Part shown: piece after piece, positions 45,872 to 58,960 of the stretch
How positions within the stretch are numbered: position 1 is the first letter of the stretch
How the letters are laid out: every line of letters begins with the position of its first letter
From: Powellomyces hirtus
Taxonomy: Eukaryota > Chytridiomycota > Chytridiomycetes > Spizellomycetales > Powellomycetaceae
Length of the DNA stretch: 64,000 bases
NCBI GenBank assembly: GCA_025526995.1
Contig: JAHLKG010000014.1
Location: 620,001-684,000, forward strand
Direction: 5' to 3'
Notes under the pieces: model-generated
Told to the model about the DNA's origin: nothing
Database searches by the model: none
The model's input: only the letters and a program-made list of their open reading frames with translations
Made by a program: the position numbers and the translations under genes

Positions 45872-47161
45872 GTTTGTGATTGTTGTTGGTTGGTTGTTGG
45901 CGTGGGAAAATGGAGGGGAAATCTGAGAACAGAGATGGGCGGAGGGGGTTTTGGAGAGAGGGCAGGGAGTTATAGTTTCAACGAACAAGCAAAGCAAAGA
46001 GGGGCCTGAAGACGACGCGCACCACGCGATTTATATGGAATGTGCGGAGAGAAGCGGAAGGAGGGAAAGGGGGATGGGCGAGGGGGCTATAATTAGGACA
46101 TGCACGTGACAGGGTGACTGGAAAGAGTCATTTGCCCCCTTGCGTGGCGCTGTTTGGGGCACTTTATTGAGGGCGGCACAGTCACAGTCAAGACGGGGCG
46201 GGGTGATCGGAAAGGACCGGCCGGCTTCTCCCTCGGCCGAAGAAAGAAAGGAAGGGCGGCCGAGTCAAAAAGCACGTCAGACTCTCCTGTTTTCCCATCT
46301 TGATGATTTTTCTCTTTCCTTGATGAAGTGGGAAAGAACAAACGAACGCGCCCACGTGACGATGACCGCACGGGGTTATTGATACTAAGAGTAGGATGAT
46401 CCATTACAGCCCGCAATTTTCATCACTCATCGAGATCTTTTCGATCAACCCGGCCACATTTGATTGGCTACTAACGAACTCGCCCAGCTGACTGACTGAC
46501 TAACTGGCCTCCCCATCGGCGGGTCCGGCCGGCGACCGTTTTGTGTGCCTGGCAAAACGTGCATGGCGGCGGCCGGCAACAGAACGACCCACAAAAAGTC
46601 ATCTGCAGGCCTACACCGTGACAAGAAACTCTGGTTGGTTGCTGTCTCCCGAGATTCTCCCGGTGGCCAGAAAGATCTGATCCCTCACATGGTAAAACTC
46701 AGTCGCAGCTCTGGAAATGTACATTGTAAATTGAAGTTCCAATGTCGTCAAACATTTTGATATCCACTTGCCAAAAACAATCCTCTATGGAAGCACTGCC
46801 GTTACGCATGAAGGTTGCAAGAGTGGTCAGAATATCTGGGATATCATGCCGTGGGTCTTCTGGTTTCTGGTAACTCGATCCCTCGGTATGCTGTCAATGT
46901 CTTGTGTTACCGTCATTTAGTAAGCACAGCCGCGGTCGCTCCGCAAGCTGTCAATCGCAACTGTCCTGGTCCCAGCTGTCCTGTCATCATTTTTGGACGC
47001 GAAGGACCCTTGTGGCGCTTACTCAAGCTGTCTCTTACCGATTGTCCAATTGTACAATTGGCAATCTCTGAACCCAAAGTTCGAAGATTTTTCCTTTGCC
47101 ACAAACACTCACAGCCTCAAGTTGGACTCTACAATCCCTATTTCCTGACACCATCACAGCC
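45872..47161. other. intergenic, promoter side of ICL1 and CFAP45
   Basis: This 1.3-kb stretch separates divergently transcribed ICL1 and CFAP45. A TATA-like TTTATATGG lies about 160 bp upstream of the ICL1 start. No coding-like frame with splice sites was seen. Confidence 0.5.
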
Positions 47162-49285
47162 ATGAGCAAGGTAGTTGGAGAAATCTCCCTGGCTTCGAAA
47201 TAATCTGCCGTTCTGACAACCCTATGCAGGTGGCAAGCTATTCGCCCCAACTGGGTGGTCGGGAGGTATCTAGCCGCTTGACATGGTTCAAGTCATTTTC
47301 CTCAGGCATACTTAACTTCCGGCAACAATGTTGCACAGAAAAAGATTGTTGTGGTTACCCGGGACAATATTCGGACGCTGAAGCCACATCCCGCCAACAT
47401 GTCCAGAGAACTCGGTCCTCCCGGTCAGGTTGGATTCAGGGAGGCAATTGTGATGAGCAAAGGGGAGCTGGAACGAGTCAAGGTAGAACTGAAGGTGCCA
47501 CGGTAATCGTCGACCCCGAGGACAGGACACTGATGCGCCTGGCTTTTAGCGATCTTCAAATTTCTTCTCTCAGGCCGAGCTGGACCGACATACTGCCGAA
47601 CTCAACAGGCACCGCATCGCGGCTGCAGAGGCATCGAGAGCGCGAAAGGTGGCACTGAAGAAACAGCCAAACATAAATGACACAGAACAAGATATTAACG
47701 AAGCCGATGCTACTGTAGGCAAAGATGGAAGCGTATGACCACACCCGCGCAACAAATGCCAAACTGTCGGTCCTGGAGGCGGAAGCAAAAGCAAAGTCAA
47801 CCTACCTTCTCGCAAAAGCACAGCTGCAGCTTGAGGAACAGGAGGACGAGATCAAACACATGAACGAACTCATGCTGTACGCCAAATGTGTTGCGATCCG
47901 AGACAAACAAGTGGAGGAGAAGGTGCGGACTGCGTATGTCTCGTTTTTGCATCACTACTTGGCGCTAAACCCAGCATCCTCATCACAGAAAGTGATCAAG
48001 AATGACAGGAAGCAGGAGGAAGCCCGATTAGACGCAATGATGGAAGCAGTTCGCGTCGATGAGTTGAAGAAATTAGAGGACAGAGAAAAGAAGCGCATAG
48101 AAGGTGCGATTCGGTCATAGCAATAGCCATTAGAGTGAGGCCGCTCATTGAGTTGTGATCAGAGATGCGGAAAGGGGCTGCGACTATTCGGTCGCAGATT
48201 ACAGACCGACGAGAAGCGGCACTTCTGGAGGCCGAGCGACGTGATCAAGAGACGAAACTGATCATACAGCAAATGGAAGCACGCAATGCGCAGGATCTTG
48301 CCGACAAGGCGGCAAAGATCCAAGTACAGAAAAAACTGCGGCAACAGGTTGTACTGGCAAATCAGGAATCTCTGGAACGCAAGAGATTGGCAAAGAAGGA
48401 AGAAGAAGAGGAGGACCGTAAAGTGTTGGAGTACATCATTGAAAAAGAGAAGAGGGAAACCGAGAATGACAGGATTGCGAAAGAAAAGAAAGCTGAACGT
48501 GAGCTCGAGCTTTCCCGCTTGCGAGCCGCACAAGAAAAGGAAAGATTCACTGCTTCAAACACTCAAGGGCATGGGATCGATCTTTAACCCATTTCATTCC
48601 TCAACAGATGTCGGACAAGCAAGCACAACAGGATGCACTTCGGGCGCAGCGCGCCTTCGAAGCGCACGAGCGTGAATACCGCCAAAAGCTTTTGCTTCAG
48701 ACTGAGCGCAACCTTGCCAACGAGAAAGCGCTTCGCGAGTCTCGCGCTACACAACAGCGGGCGCGCCAGCACGCCATCGCGGTAGAAGCGCACAAAATGA
48801 GGGAAGAGTTCATGGAGAACCTTGAGCGCCAGAAAGAACAAGAGGTCAAGATCAGAGAAGACGAGCGCACTCGTGCGGAGCGAAACCGCGAATACGCGAG
48901 CAAGGTCAAGGTGCGTAACTGCAGGCGCGACAACTAAATTTTGCGAAACCTCTTCCGAACACCCCTCCCTTCTGCTTCCCACGCTGCAGGCACAAATAAG
49001 CGAGAAAGAGCAGATTCGCAAAAAGCAGCGAGAGGAATTCTTTATGGAAGGTATAAGGCTTGCGAAGGAGCGCAACGACAAAGCTCAGAAGATCGAACAG
49101 ATCAAAGAGAGGAAGCTGCAGGTAACAGACGCAATAGCCGCCGGTGGGATTGAGCGTGGTATTGACAAACGCCTCTTGTACAGGAACTGGCCTCTCTGGG
49201 CATTCCCACAAAGTACTGCAAGGAGGTGGAGCGCAAAGTGCATGTACCATTGGATCGCAACATGTTCAGCATGGCGAGAAAATGA
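47162..49285 (+). CDS. CFAP45: cilia- and flagella-associated protein 45
   Basis: Starts MSKVASYSPQLGGRE across two short introns, then KKIVVVTRDNIRTLKPHP. The rest is one long coiled coil: KMEAYDHTRATNAKLSVLEA, ELMLYAKCVAIRDKQVEEK, EARLDAMMEAVRVDELKKLE, ARQHAIAVEAHKMREEFMEN and KQREEFFMEGIRLAKERNDK. The end is ELASLGIPTKYCKEVERKVH, the family's C-terminal signature. Eight or nine exons, several donors being GTGCG. CFAP45 is a microtubule inner protein of flagellar doublets. The N-terminus is shorter than in vertebrates, so an extra upstream exon cannot be excluded. Confidence 0.9.
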
Positions 49286-49611
49286 TTGAACGGAACACAA
49301 ACAGTTCGAGTGCTCTGCTGCAGACCGGTATGCAGGGAAAGTTCTGTATTGGAAGCCACCGTCCTACATGTCTTCATCTCCCATGTGAGGACCTGTCACA
49401 ACGGGGTCTGTCAATCTAGCTGCAGTGATGCTTGCGGGCCCTGTGCTCCGCCTTTCAGTGCATCAGTTTTCCATATATGTATATCAAACATAAAAAATGG
49501 AATTATGCAAACGTTGCGAAGGCTACGTATTGTTTGATACAAGTTGAAAAGAACCAAACCGACTTGAAAAGGTGACGCAAAGGTTATGTTGACCACAACC
49601 CTGGGCGGGCA

Positions 49612-52600
49612 TCAAGAGTCCCAACTGTTGTCGTCAGATACTTCCACTGTATGTTTGGCTGACTGCGATGGAAACCCTGAAAAACGTGTAAAGTTTGGCA
49701 CATGTGCGTTCTGGTCGGTACCAAAATCTAGCAGCTCACCTCTCATCGCTGTGTTCCCTATCGGACCTGACGCTGATTTTGCCGGTGGTGGTTTTTGCAC
49801 CTCAGAAACATCAGAGAAGGAGTCGAGGTCGTCTAGCATTTGCGACATGTCACTGGGAGATTGCACTCCGGTGGGCTTTCCAGATGGTCTGACGGGAAAA
49901 ACAAGTCAGACGCAGTTCTCAAACTAACTGACAAGCTGCTAGTGACATTTTCACCTTGAGGCAGCAGGAGTGCGCTTGCTGGGACCCTCGTCGTCCGTGG
50001 CAATGATATCGCTGAAGTTGCTCAGGTCATCCGGATCTGGCTCAGATGCTTGCGGCCGCCGAGAACCTTTGGGTGGGCTAGATTGAGACATTGCAGGACT
50101 ACTATTGCTCATGTCTAAGGAACTGATGTCGAACTCCGAATCAGTCTTGCGGGACGCTGATTTCTGCGAGACCTTTGCTACCCGCGTCCGCTCATGCGTT
50201 TGTGGCTGCTGGTGCTGCTGCTGGTTTCCAAAAATGGACGGCCGTCCAAGTGGGGTTGATGGTGGAGGGATGCTCTTGGCTGGCGGCTCGTACTTGCGCG
50301 GAGGGAGATGGGAACTCCGAAGGGTTGTAACTTGAGCTGGCCGCCCTGTTGGCTTGCCGAGGCTGTCGGAGGCAATAGATTGTGACTGGCTATCCTCACT
50401 TTCTTCTTGTATTGCGTCCACGGTGCGATTATTTGAGTACACTCTAGTTTGCGGCGGGGTCATGCTCTCGGTTTCAGATATGGCACTATCATCACTTGGT
50501 GATATGTCTGACACGGCCAAGTCGACTGCTTTTTGTTTTGTTGACAGTTTGGAGAGCTTGGCATGTGCTGGGGCTAACGGGTCGCTGGTATCCTTGAATC
50601 CCGAACTCCGCGGCCCTGCTGAGTTGGGTCCTTTCGTCGGACTCTTGCCCATATTAGCCTTCGAAACCTTCCCAGCTGCGGCTTGCTTCTTGGCGGGTCG
50701 CGGAGCAGGCTTGTGAGCTTTTGCCGATCTCGGTGTTCTTGTAGAGTAGTCTGATTGAACGCTGCTATCCATGGTGTCATCAGTCTCATAGTCCTCAATA
50801 TCTTCCGGAATCTCTCGTTTATGCCACCTGGACGCTGGACGTCCTTTCTTGCCTTTCGGAGAACGGGCCGGATCCTCGCGGTGAGGGATAGACTCCCGAC
50901 GATACGGATCCTGTCTCGGGAACGGCGGCGGCACCGCTCTCTTGAACAACATGTCTTGAACGCCGGCAGCGCTGACTGAGAGTGCCCGAGTCAGCCGCGT
51001 CAGCCCTTCTTTCAGCTTACTGGGTGACGGAGGCCCAGGAAGTGTTCGCGCTGGTGATCGAGCTCTTGGTCTCGGCTGGCGGGATGCAGTTGACGCTCTA
51101 CGTGCCAGCCCTCGGTCGTTCCGATCATACGCATCCGCGTCTCTGCTCCTGCGGCGCTCTACCTGCGGTCGCTGGTGATGCCGAGTGCCACCCCGCTTTA
51201 CTCGCGAGGACGCGCTTTTTGGCATTGCCGAGTATGGCTCTTCTTCGGACCCCGTGAATTCGCTGCTGTCGTTGGACCAATTTGCATCCGCGCCCGAGGT
51301 TGCAGATTTTGGAGGTGGTGCATTGCGCCGCAAGGACGGAAACTTCCATCCACCCAAGGTGGGCGTCGAGGTGGATGGGAGGGACGACGCCCTACGTTGA
51401 AAAAACCTGCTTTTTTTCGGTTCTGCACTACGCAGGCCCCGCGACCGAGGCGTCCTCGGCTGATGGAGGCTGCCTGATCGCGGCTGAGATCTCAATCCTC
51501 GTCGTCGCCCTGGTCCGTGATGATGACGTGGTTGTCGCTGGGTTGCATTGTTGTCCGAAATCGCCACTTCTGAATCGCGAGTAGTGACTATCGGCGGGGG
51601 CTTTGAAAATCTTTTCAGCCTATAGCCGCCCGTAACCTGCCCAACTGTTTCGCCCAAAAACGCGCGCATGCGCTCATACAGAGGATCCGCTCTCCCCTTT
51701 TCTGCTACTGCCACATCCATCTCGACCTGGATGCGCTCGCACTCTTGTTCAACGCCTCGCCCTGTGCCCCACTCACGCAAAATCTGTTGCGGTTGAATGC
51801 CCCATTGGACTAACCGCGCTTCGACCTCGGTTGCAATGGCAGAGCGCTGCGATGCGAACACCGCCGCATCGTACGGGTACAATGTCTTGATCCACGAAGA
51901 TGTGGGTAGCGGCATGCTGTTGTGGCTGGTCATGAGTTGCAAAGCTGCCTCCCACGTCAATTTCGACCCAACCGCCACGGGCACCACAGCAACGTGCTCT
52001 TGAGAGTCCGAGTCTATCGTTTGGAAGTGGCCCGGCGTGGCCGGTGGATGTACGGGACTTTGCCCGTCTACGGAAACAGCCGTGCTCAACTGGCCTTTCA
52101 GTCGGTCGAGCGAACCCTGTTTGCCCAAGAGTTATTCAATGATGTTCAATCATACATTGACATACCCTCCATAAGAGAAACGCACCCTCAGGTCATCGAT
52201 AACGGCATGGTCTTTGTTTCGCTGTACTTCTGCGTGAGCGCGCCACTCCTGAATCTCCCGGTTATGCGCCATTTGCTCTTCCATTTGCGCGCGGCGGTGT
52301 GCTTCCTCTTGAGCGGCTTTGCGGTCGCGCTCGTCTTGCAAGGCTTTCTGGACGTTTGCAAGCCGTGCCTCCATTTCTGCTTGCGTTTCTTTCTGCAAAC
52401 GCAAATCGGACGTTGAGCAACTCGGTCAACATGGAATTTAGTAGGAGCTTTATTTGCAATCACCTTTGACACTGCCATAGCATTCTTTAGATCTGCAATA
52501 TCTTGCTGATATTTGTCGTTATGATCTTCAAAGTCACTGAAACTGCTACTGTCGTCTTCAAGGACGCCAAACTTTGATGCAGGCTGCTTCTCGTTCCGCA

Positions 52601-54347
52601 GTTTTTCCTGTTAAAGGTGCGCCACACAGCAGCTCTGAGCACATTGCGGCAGTCAAAAATAGCACATGCTTAACCGTCTTACGTTCAGTGCCTTGAGTTC
52701 GTCCCGCTCTTTCAGGAAAGCCTGTCGCTCAGTTTCCTGCTCCTGACGCAATGAATTCTGAATGACGGTCGTCAGTATTCAGTTGCCATTATGTGACGAC
52801 GAATCAATGGATCTCGCTTACCCGAAGCGCTTGCAGCTCCTCTTCGTACTTGAGCTTCTCTTGCTTCAAGGCAGCATCCAAGACAGCCTATCATTTAAAA
52901 CCATGAGAACCGTTGCTTCTCCGTCAGGTCTCCGTTTCGATGCACACCTGCCGGGCAGCAACCTCCTTTTCGACTTTGCTCTCCATTTCCGCCCTCAGCT
53001 GGTTTTCCACATCCGTAATTTTTCCCGTCACGCGCTCCATCTCCTCCATCAGCTTTTCCATCGTCATGCCCGGTGGTGCCTCTGGCCTGCCCTCAGCTTT
53101 TGCTGGCGGTTTTTGCGGTGAACGTGCTGGAGACAAGTCAGCGTGTCGCCGGTGCACGTGTGACTCGACATACGCTTGGCTCACGAACACTTTGGTGCAG
53201 TGCGGGCACCTCTATGACAAAAGTCTGTCAGCCTACTATCAATGGCGAATGAGCTCGAAATGTGAGTTCATACATAGTACGTGCTTGGATGTGTTGGAGC
53301 CGCGGGCTGCTGTCCGATCCCACCAGGCAGTTTTGTCATGAGCTGATATGCGTACATGCTCTTCCGCAAGATTCTCGTTTCTTTCTTCAGCGCCGCAACC
53401 TCGGCATTCTGTTTTGATTCCATTCACACAATGAGTATGCCGAGTCTGGCTAGCTACATAGCGGCCCGTCGCTGTCCTCGCACCTGCTTTGCGTGTTCCC
53501 CGCGTAGCTGCGCCAAAGTGCTGCCGAGGTTTTCCGCTTGCGTCGTCAACGCGCGTCGGTGATCCAGAAGGTATTGCTGAGAGCCAAAACAATCCAGTTC
53601 AGCAAATGAGCACAAGAGAGCTCATCGTGTGTTTTTCGAGCAGAATGGCACAACGCTTACCTGCGAGTGAAGGAGGTATTCGATGGTCAACTGCGCCAAT
53701 TGCAGCAACTTGACGATGTTTTGATCCGGATACCGCAGATCTTTGTGACAGCATTTCAGCACCAGTTCGTGCCGAAGCATCCCATTTGGCCACCGCGTCT
53801 TGGCAACAATTCTGGATTCTGTCCTCACCTTCACCCTCTAAGTCGCAGAAGGTTAGATTCTCCATGATATCCTGCAAGGCTTTGATGTCGACCTGAGTGC
53901 CAGCAACGAAAATGTCAGATATTCCGTAGTTCTGGATTCAGATATCCATCTATTCAGCAAAAGGCGCATCTGCTGGTGACACACCTCCTTCATGATTTGA
54001 TCCACGTTCATGGACGCAAGTAGCCTCCAATTCAATCGCTCTCGTCTTCTGCGAAAGTAAAAACCCGCCATAACTGGCGGCGGCGCGTTTTTCTCCCATG
54101 CAAAATTCTGGCTATTCAAGAAAGCGGAAGAATCGTTTGGAGGCATTGAGGGTATTTGGTAACGTCTTTTGGTATTGTTGTTTGGGACAGGTCGGTTTGT
54201 GGAAGCTAGCGGCACTGCAGTTGGATTCGAAGCGTGATGGTTGTCGTCTTGAGCAGCTGTAGCACCAGTGTCATTATACTTGGTCCCGTGGCGATGATGA
54301 TTCCTTGCTCCCACGTGTTGTGCAAAATACGATCGTCCTGGACTCAT
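49612..54347 (-). CDS. DZIP1: DZIP1-like basal body / transition zone protein
   Basis: The frame starts MSPGRSYFAQHVGARNHH (54347). The DZIP1 N-terminal domain follows (FYFRRRRERLNWRLLASMN, VDIKALQDIMENLTFCDLEG), then LLQLAQLTIEYLLHSQ and the C2H2 finger RCPHCTKVFVSQAYVESH. A coiled coil (MEKLMEEMERVTGKITDVEN) is next. A long exon (49951-52128) has LYPYDAAVFASQRSAIATEV and a disordered Ser/Arg/Pro-rich part. The last two exons end DNSWDS (49612). About thirteen exons. DZIP1 proteins act at the basal body and transition zone in cilium assembly. Four conserved regions in the expected order make the call firm. Confidence 0.9.
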
Positions 54348-54671
54348 GAAGAAACTGCACGCCCGCGCACACTCTTCCTTCTATATTTTTGCCTTTTCTC
54401 CTCAACTGCACGGTGACACTTTTCATGTCGCGCAGATAGGAATGTCGTCGTTTAGTCTTGGGTAAGCCTGAAAGCGCGCATCGCGTGTGCGGTCGGACGC
54501 AAATGCGCAGCACATTGTCCGAACAGCGGTGTTCTCTCATTGCCTTCCTCTGCCATCCAAGCCCCATTCCACTGCTTCGATATCCGACCTGGACATACAT
54601 TCTGGACATTGCACCCATTCTACGAGATCTTGCATTTATTGCTAGAAGCGAGATCCGTGAGATAGTCGCTC
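54348..54671. promoter_or_regulatory. shared DZIP1/CSM3 divergent promoter
   Basis: The start codons are 324 bp apart on opposite strands. An apparent short ORF with an early donor (ATG at about 54446) is not needed for the CSM3 frame. A bidirectional promoter is inferred. Confidence 0.45.
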
Positions 54672-55745
54672 ATGCTTTCAAATGAGAATCGGGAGGGAAG
54701 TGCCGTGACCTCACCTCAGGCAGAGTCCCAAGACCGATCGGCAAGGCGAACGACGGTAAAACTCGATGCTGACAAGTGAGCGGGGTTTGTTTTGAACTAG
54801 ATACATAGTAGAACCTCAAAGGTGCTCAACGAGTCTCCACTGTTTAGGCTTCTAAGCACCCCGGGCCTGCCGCGCTTGCGCCATGAGTCTTCTAAATTGC
54901 GATTCAAAGGCAAAGGACACGAGGTTTGCAATTAGAACGGATGGAGGAGGAGGCGAAGGCGAATTGCTAACATTCCAAAAATTCCTACTGTGACCTGTAG
55001 GCTGCCGATCTGCAAAAGCTGATGACGTATTACCAAATCTGGGGCCACGGCCTGTTTCCCAAACTCAAATTCGAGAGCTTTGTTGAAAAAACAGAGTCGG
55101 TGTGCAGACAGAAGCGGATGAAAGTCAGTAGGACACTCAGAGGCGTCAATGTTGTGACATACAGCAAATAACACATCTCGTGACTTCTTGCAGATCTTTC
55201 TCGATGCGGTTCTCGCGGAAGAGAGACGAAGGCGATACAATAATGGGGCGAGCGCGGACGAAGAGTATGAAATGAAGATTGAAGACAAGGACAGAATACG
55301 AGATGGGATGGATTACGGTAATTGAAGCCGGGAAGATGGTGAATTTCAATCAAGTGGCAGTATCTCACGCCTTCCCCAGATGAACCCCCAGACGGCAAAA
55401 TCTCTGAAGACGCGACCCAGGTGAGTGTCTCCATAAGCTGCTCCATGGCTATCGTACTGCTAGTGCGAAGAATGTTCAGCATTGTTTTTGCTTCAGGCCT
55501 CAGCTATTACAGCGACCCCGGTGCAGTCCCAATCGAATACCGCGGCCAATTCCAATCCCATTCTCCTATCAGGCTCCTCTTCCACAATCAATGCGGACGT
55601 ACTGGCTAGAATAGCGCAGAACAAGGCTCGGGCGTTGGCAAAACTGGCGGAACGGCAGCGACAGCGGGACGCGGCTCGGGAGTTGGAGGCTGCTGAGAAG
55701 TCCATGCAAGATGATCTGGAAGTAGCCCAAGAATTAATGATGTGA
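54672..55745 (+). CDS. CSM3: replication fork protection subunit Csm3/Swi3 (TIPIN)
   Basis: The start chosen is MLSNENREGSAVTSPQAES (54672), the only one that keeps the frame into TTVKLDADK. After an intron the hallmark reads LLSTPGLPRLRHESSKLRFK then GKGHE. The next exon is ADLQKLMTYYQIWGHGLFPK and LKFESFVEKTESVCRQKRMK, the Swi3 domain. The C-terminal exons are acidic/charged (EYEMKIEDKDRIRDGMDY) and end in a helix QRDAARELEAAEKSMQDDLE (55745). With Tof1/Timeless it stabilises stalled replication forks in the nucleus. Six exons. The family match is clear in the Swi3 domain. Confidence 0.9.
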
Positions 55746-55932
55746 TGTATTGAAATTGCCCACTCATCAATATTTACAAGTGAAAGAGGTTATGTACATG
55801 CGGGCGGTTTTGTTAAGCTGAGGACTGCTGTGTTTGGGTAAGATGCTGTACTTCCAGCAGCCCTAGGAAAGTCCGACCCATTCGAAAGGATGTATAATGG
55901 GGGAGTCAAAGGGATAGGGTGAATGATCCGCT

Positions 55933-58030
55933 CTAGTCGTCGAAATCATAGTCTCCCTCTTCTTCAACAACTTGTCTACCGAAACCCGTTACGCTGCTTT
56001 CTGAGTATCCCATTTCGCCAATGAGCGCTTGCTTCCGCTTGATGTCATCCTCGTTGATCTCAAACAGACTGTCAATGACCTCGTAGTTGATCTTTTTGGA
56101 GGCGCGTGGCTTCGTCTCAAGCAGATTGCGGGTTGCTTCCGCTGGAGAGTTGGCAACAGGCAGCTGCTTTTTGAGTTTTTTGGTCCGCGGTTTCTTGGGT
56201 TTGGAACTATCTTTTCCTTTCTCATCCAAGGCTTTGACTAATTGCGCGCCAGTTAATGTTTCCACTGATGGCAGAGGAGAGAATAGCAACTTACGCTGTT
56301 GTTTCAGAATCCAGTCCTTGTTTTCTTCTGTCCACAGAATCTCTTTCAACTCAGCTTCGGCTTCGGTAACGCTCACTATATTCTGTATCTCGGGATCATC
56401 GTCCAATTCTGAAAGATTCTCGTCATCTTCAAGCGTATTCTGCACTGAAAACAAAAAGCCGTCAGTCAAAGGTCAGGACCGAAAGGCAATCATGCCCCCC
56501 GGACTCTTACAGTCGGCGAGTTCAATTGTGTCCGGTTGCTCAAGAATGTACTTCATCTCTTCCAGGAGCTGCGCTTCTGCCTCGTCGGCTCCTTCCTCAT
56601 CCCCGTTCTGATCTGTTGCCTCTTCGGTGCTTTCCGCTCTCCGTTTTTGTGGGTTGGAGAATGCAGGAGGATTCTCGGATGCCGGAAGCCATATCGTTTG
56701 AAATTGCTCCACGCTTAATGCCGCGGACGGTGTTTCTTGGAATTCCCGCAATCTTGAAGATCGACAGCGGGTTAGAAAGAGAATCAGTTGATCCAGGTGA
56801 GGTGCGTTAATACCTTTTGCTTAGCGTCGCTTCACAAATTTTGACAACTACAGCTATCTCGCGCTTAGTCCGCTTGAAACCATTCATTCTCGCAGCGACG
56901 AACAAACCTAGAGATTGAAAGAGATGACTAAAGACCGAGGCGACGGCAACATAGCTGAAGCGACAGTAACTTACATGCTGCACAGATACCAGCAGGGCGT
57001 CGGCCGTGTTCAATCCAATCTCGATTCATTCTTGCAACCAAACGGTTTGCGTCTTTGATTACATTGGTAGTCAGCTCTTCGAACTCTAATCGCGCGGCGA
57101 AGCGAGATATGTATAGCGCAGGATCCACTAGCGGGAGATTCAAATGGAGGATCTGGACTAATCTCAGAAATGTTGCTCCAAGTTGATATACATTTGTCTG
57201 TCAGGCGTACAGATAGAACAGGTTAATATAAGCGTGATTTGAACGCAATCAAGGTCTCCAATTTGGCACCCACCGAGAGGGCATCAGCAAAATCGATTAG
57301 CATATGTGCGGTCTTGTCGGTCCTGCAGACAATGTAGAGACATGCTGCGGCCACGTTGTTCAGTTTGCGACCTTTAGTGAAGTTATTTATAACGGCGAGA
57401 TTGAAGAAGCGTTGCGCCTGTTCACATTGTCGTGCATGCATTTTGATTTGTGGCTGGTAGGAGATATCCTGAATTCGTCGATGTCCTAGAGGATCTCTAG
57501 CATTAGGAGATGTAAAGCATTTGCACCGAGAATGATCGGGCCTCACCATTCTGGATCGTGGTTTCTCGTGACTCTTGCCCGCCAAGCATTGACTTGTTCC
57601 TGGAGCCACCTTGGGTTGGCTTTCTGACAACACGCGCTGTATCACCGCGACGAGTCAGGGTTTCCGCATTGGTACCGATCAGAGTGGGGCGTGGCCGGGA
57701 GCTTGCCGGACGGATACCATGCTCTCAGCCTACCTTTATCTTTCCCCATGCTAAAGCCTTCAGCTATCGCCGCTCCTTTTGAATTCTCCATGAACCCAAC
57801 CTCTGCCACAATGGCGTTCTCCTCCATGACCTAAAGAAAGAGCGCGGGAAAGCGAGGGCTGAGAAAGTTTGAGTCGACAGAGAAGGCTTGGGACTGGCAT
57901 CACACACCTCTCCACATCCTGTGCAGACGACGTGACCCAGGGCGTCATTGTGTTCGGTCTCGGTGGCACATTGACAATTACGACAAAAGCGGCTGGGAGC
58001 CATGTTGTTGAGGACGACCGCAACCGGCAA
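55933..58030 (-). CDS. BRF1: TFIIIB subunit Brf1
   Basis: The likely start is MAPSRFCRNCQC at 58003, with an in-frame Met at 58030. The TFIIB-type zinc ribbon (C-x2-C...CTGCGE) leads into VMEENAIVAEVGFMENSKGA, the Brf1-specific phrase. Two cyclin folds follow (FFNLAVINNFTKGRKLNNVA, CLYIVCRTDKTAHMLIDFAD; LYISRFAARLEFEELTTNV, MNRDWIEHGRRPAGICAACK). The C-terminal part has WTEENKDWILKQQRK and a TBP-binding-like region (KKINYEVIDSLFEINEDD), ending YDFDD. Brf1 brings RNA polymerase III to tRNA and 5S genes. The 3' end converges with CSM3 188 bp away. Confidence 0.92.
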
Positions 58031-58960
58031 GAGATAAGCTAGAATCCTTTTGCTAGTAGCGAATTTGAAAGCGTGGGAACAGACAAGAGGCTAGGAAAGT
58101 GTATCTCCAGTTCAGAGAGTCAGGAAAAAACAAACCGACACACAAAGAAGGGGAAGTTGAACGTGCGTCTCCGTCTGTCCGAGCTGCACCTGCTGACTCA
58201 GCCACTTGTAGTCACGAAGCACGTCTGCACTGCTTTCCCTGTTCAATTCAACACACTTCAAAATGACAAGCAAAGAATCCGAGGCCCCAAATCACTAACG
58301 TTAACTGTTGCGAACTAGAAACTGTACAGTCGCTATTGAATACAGTTATAAATACACAAATGATAAAGTGTCAATTGATTTGATACTTGTTATGTAGAGT
58401 GGAAAAGAGTGTTTAAAGGTGGAGATGAGTTTTCTGTTGGTATTTCGATATCAGATGTTCAATTGAGTCCCACACTATCGATAGTACCAGAGACACTCTC
58501 TCTCTTTCTATCTACAGTCCCCTGTGAGAACGATGCGGAACCCCCTAGATTTATTTTCTATGCGACTCAGAGGCGACTGTATATAGGTCGACCTATCGAT
58601 AATTCCAGATATACTCTCTCTCTAATACTTAAGTCAATCAGTCAATCAGTCAGTCAGGGGATGAATGGAGGGGTTTGTCCAACAATTGAATCATTGAGAG
58701 AGAGAGAGACACTCAGTCTGAAGTTGACAGTCGAGGATCCTACATCTATGCACTGCGCTATATTTGGAAGTGGCTTACGGCAGCCATCCCTCGACGACAT
58801 CCTCCTTTAAACTCTCGCAACTCATCCAAATCCTGCTTTCCTCAGTGAACGTGCAGGCATCCCATCCCATCCCATCCAGCACATCCACCAGGCTGTCAAC
58901 ATCTGATACATAGAACACCAAAAGCATCTTGTGGTTTGGGTCCCTCTCTCACATCACAAC
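58031..58960. other. intergenic between BRF1 and HFI1
   Basis: A divergent gap with short repeats: two TATCGAT blocks followed by ACTCTCTCTCT (58470-58625), a run of AATCAGTC/CAGTCAGT (58630-58660) and GAGAGAGAGAGAG (58693-58706). An ORF of 133 codons spans part of it but shows low complexity and no family motif. Confidence 0.45.
58470..58625. repeat. imperfect direct duplication near TATCGATA
   Basis: ACTATCGATAGTACCAGAGA then CACTCTCTCTCT recurs about 115 bp later as CCTATCGATAATTCCAGATA then TACTCTCTCTCT. The two blocks look like an imperfect duplication in the BRF1/HFI1 promoter region. Confidence 0.4.

Noticed and set aside
47225..47658. 144-codon plus-strand ORF at the CFAP45 start taken as a separate gene
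   Set aside because: Only its first 12 codons fit CFAP45. After that the true frame is reached by splicing at GTATCT...CACAG.
51125..52416. Plus-strand ORFs under the large DZIP1 exon
   Set aside because: They are antisense shadows of a 725-codon minus-strand frame with clear family motifs.
54446..54466. ATG with a good GTAAGC donor as first exon of CSM3
   Set aside because: Joining it to the next exon gives the wrong phase. The Met at 54672 continues in frame into the Swi3 domain.
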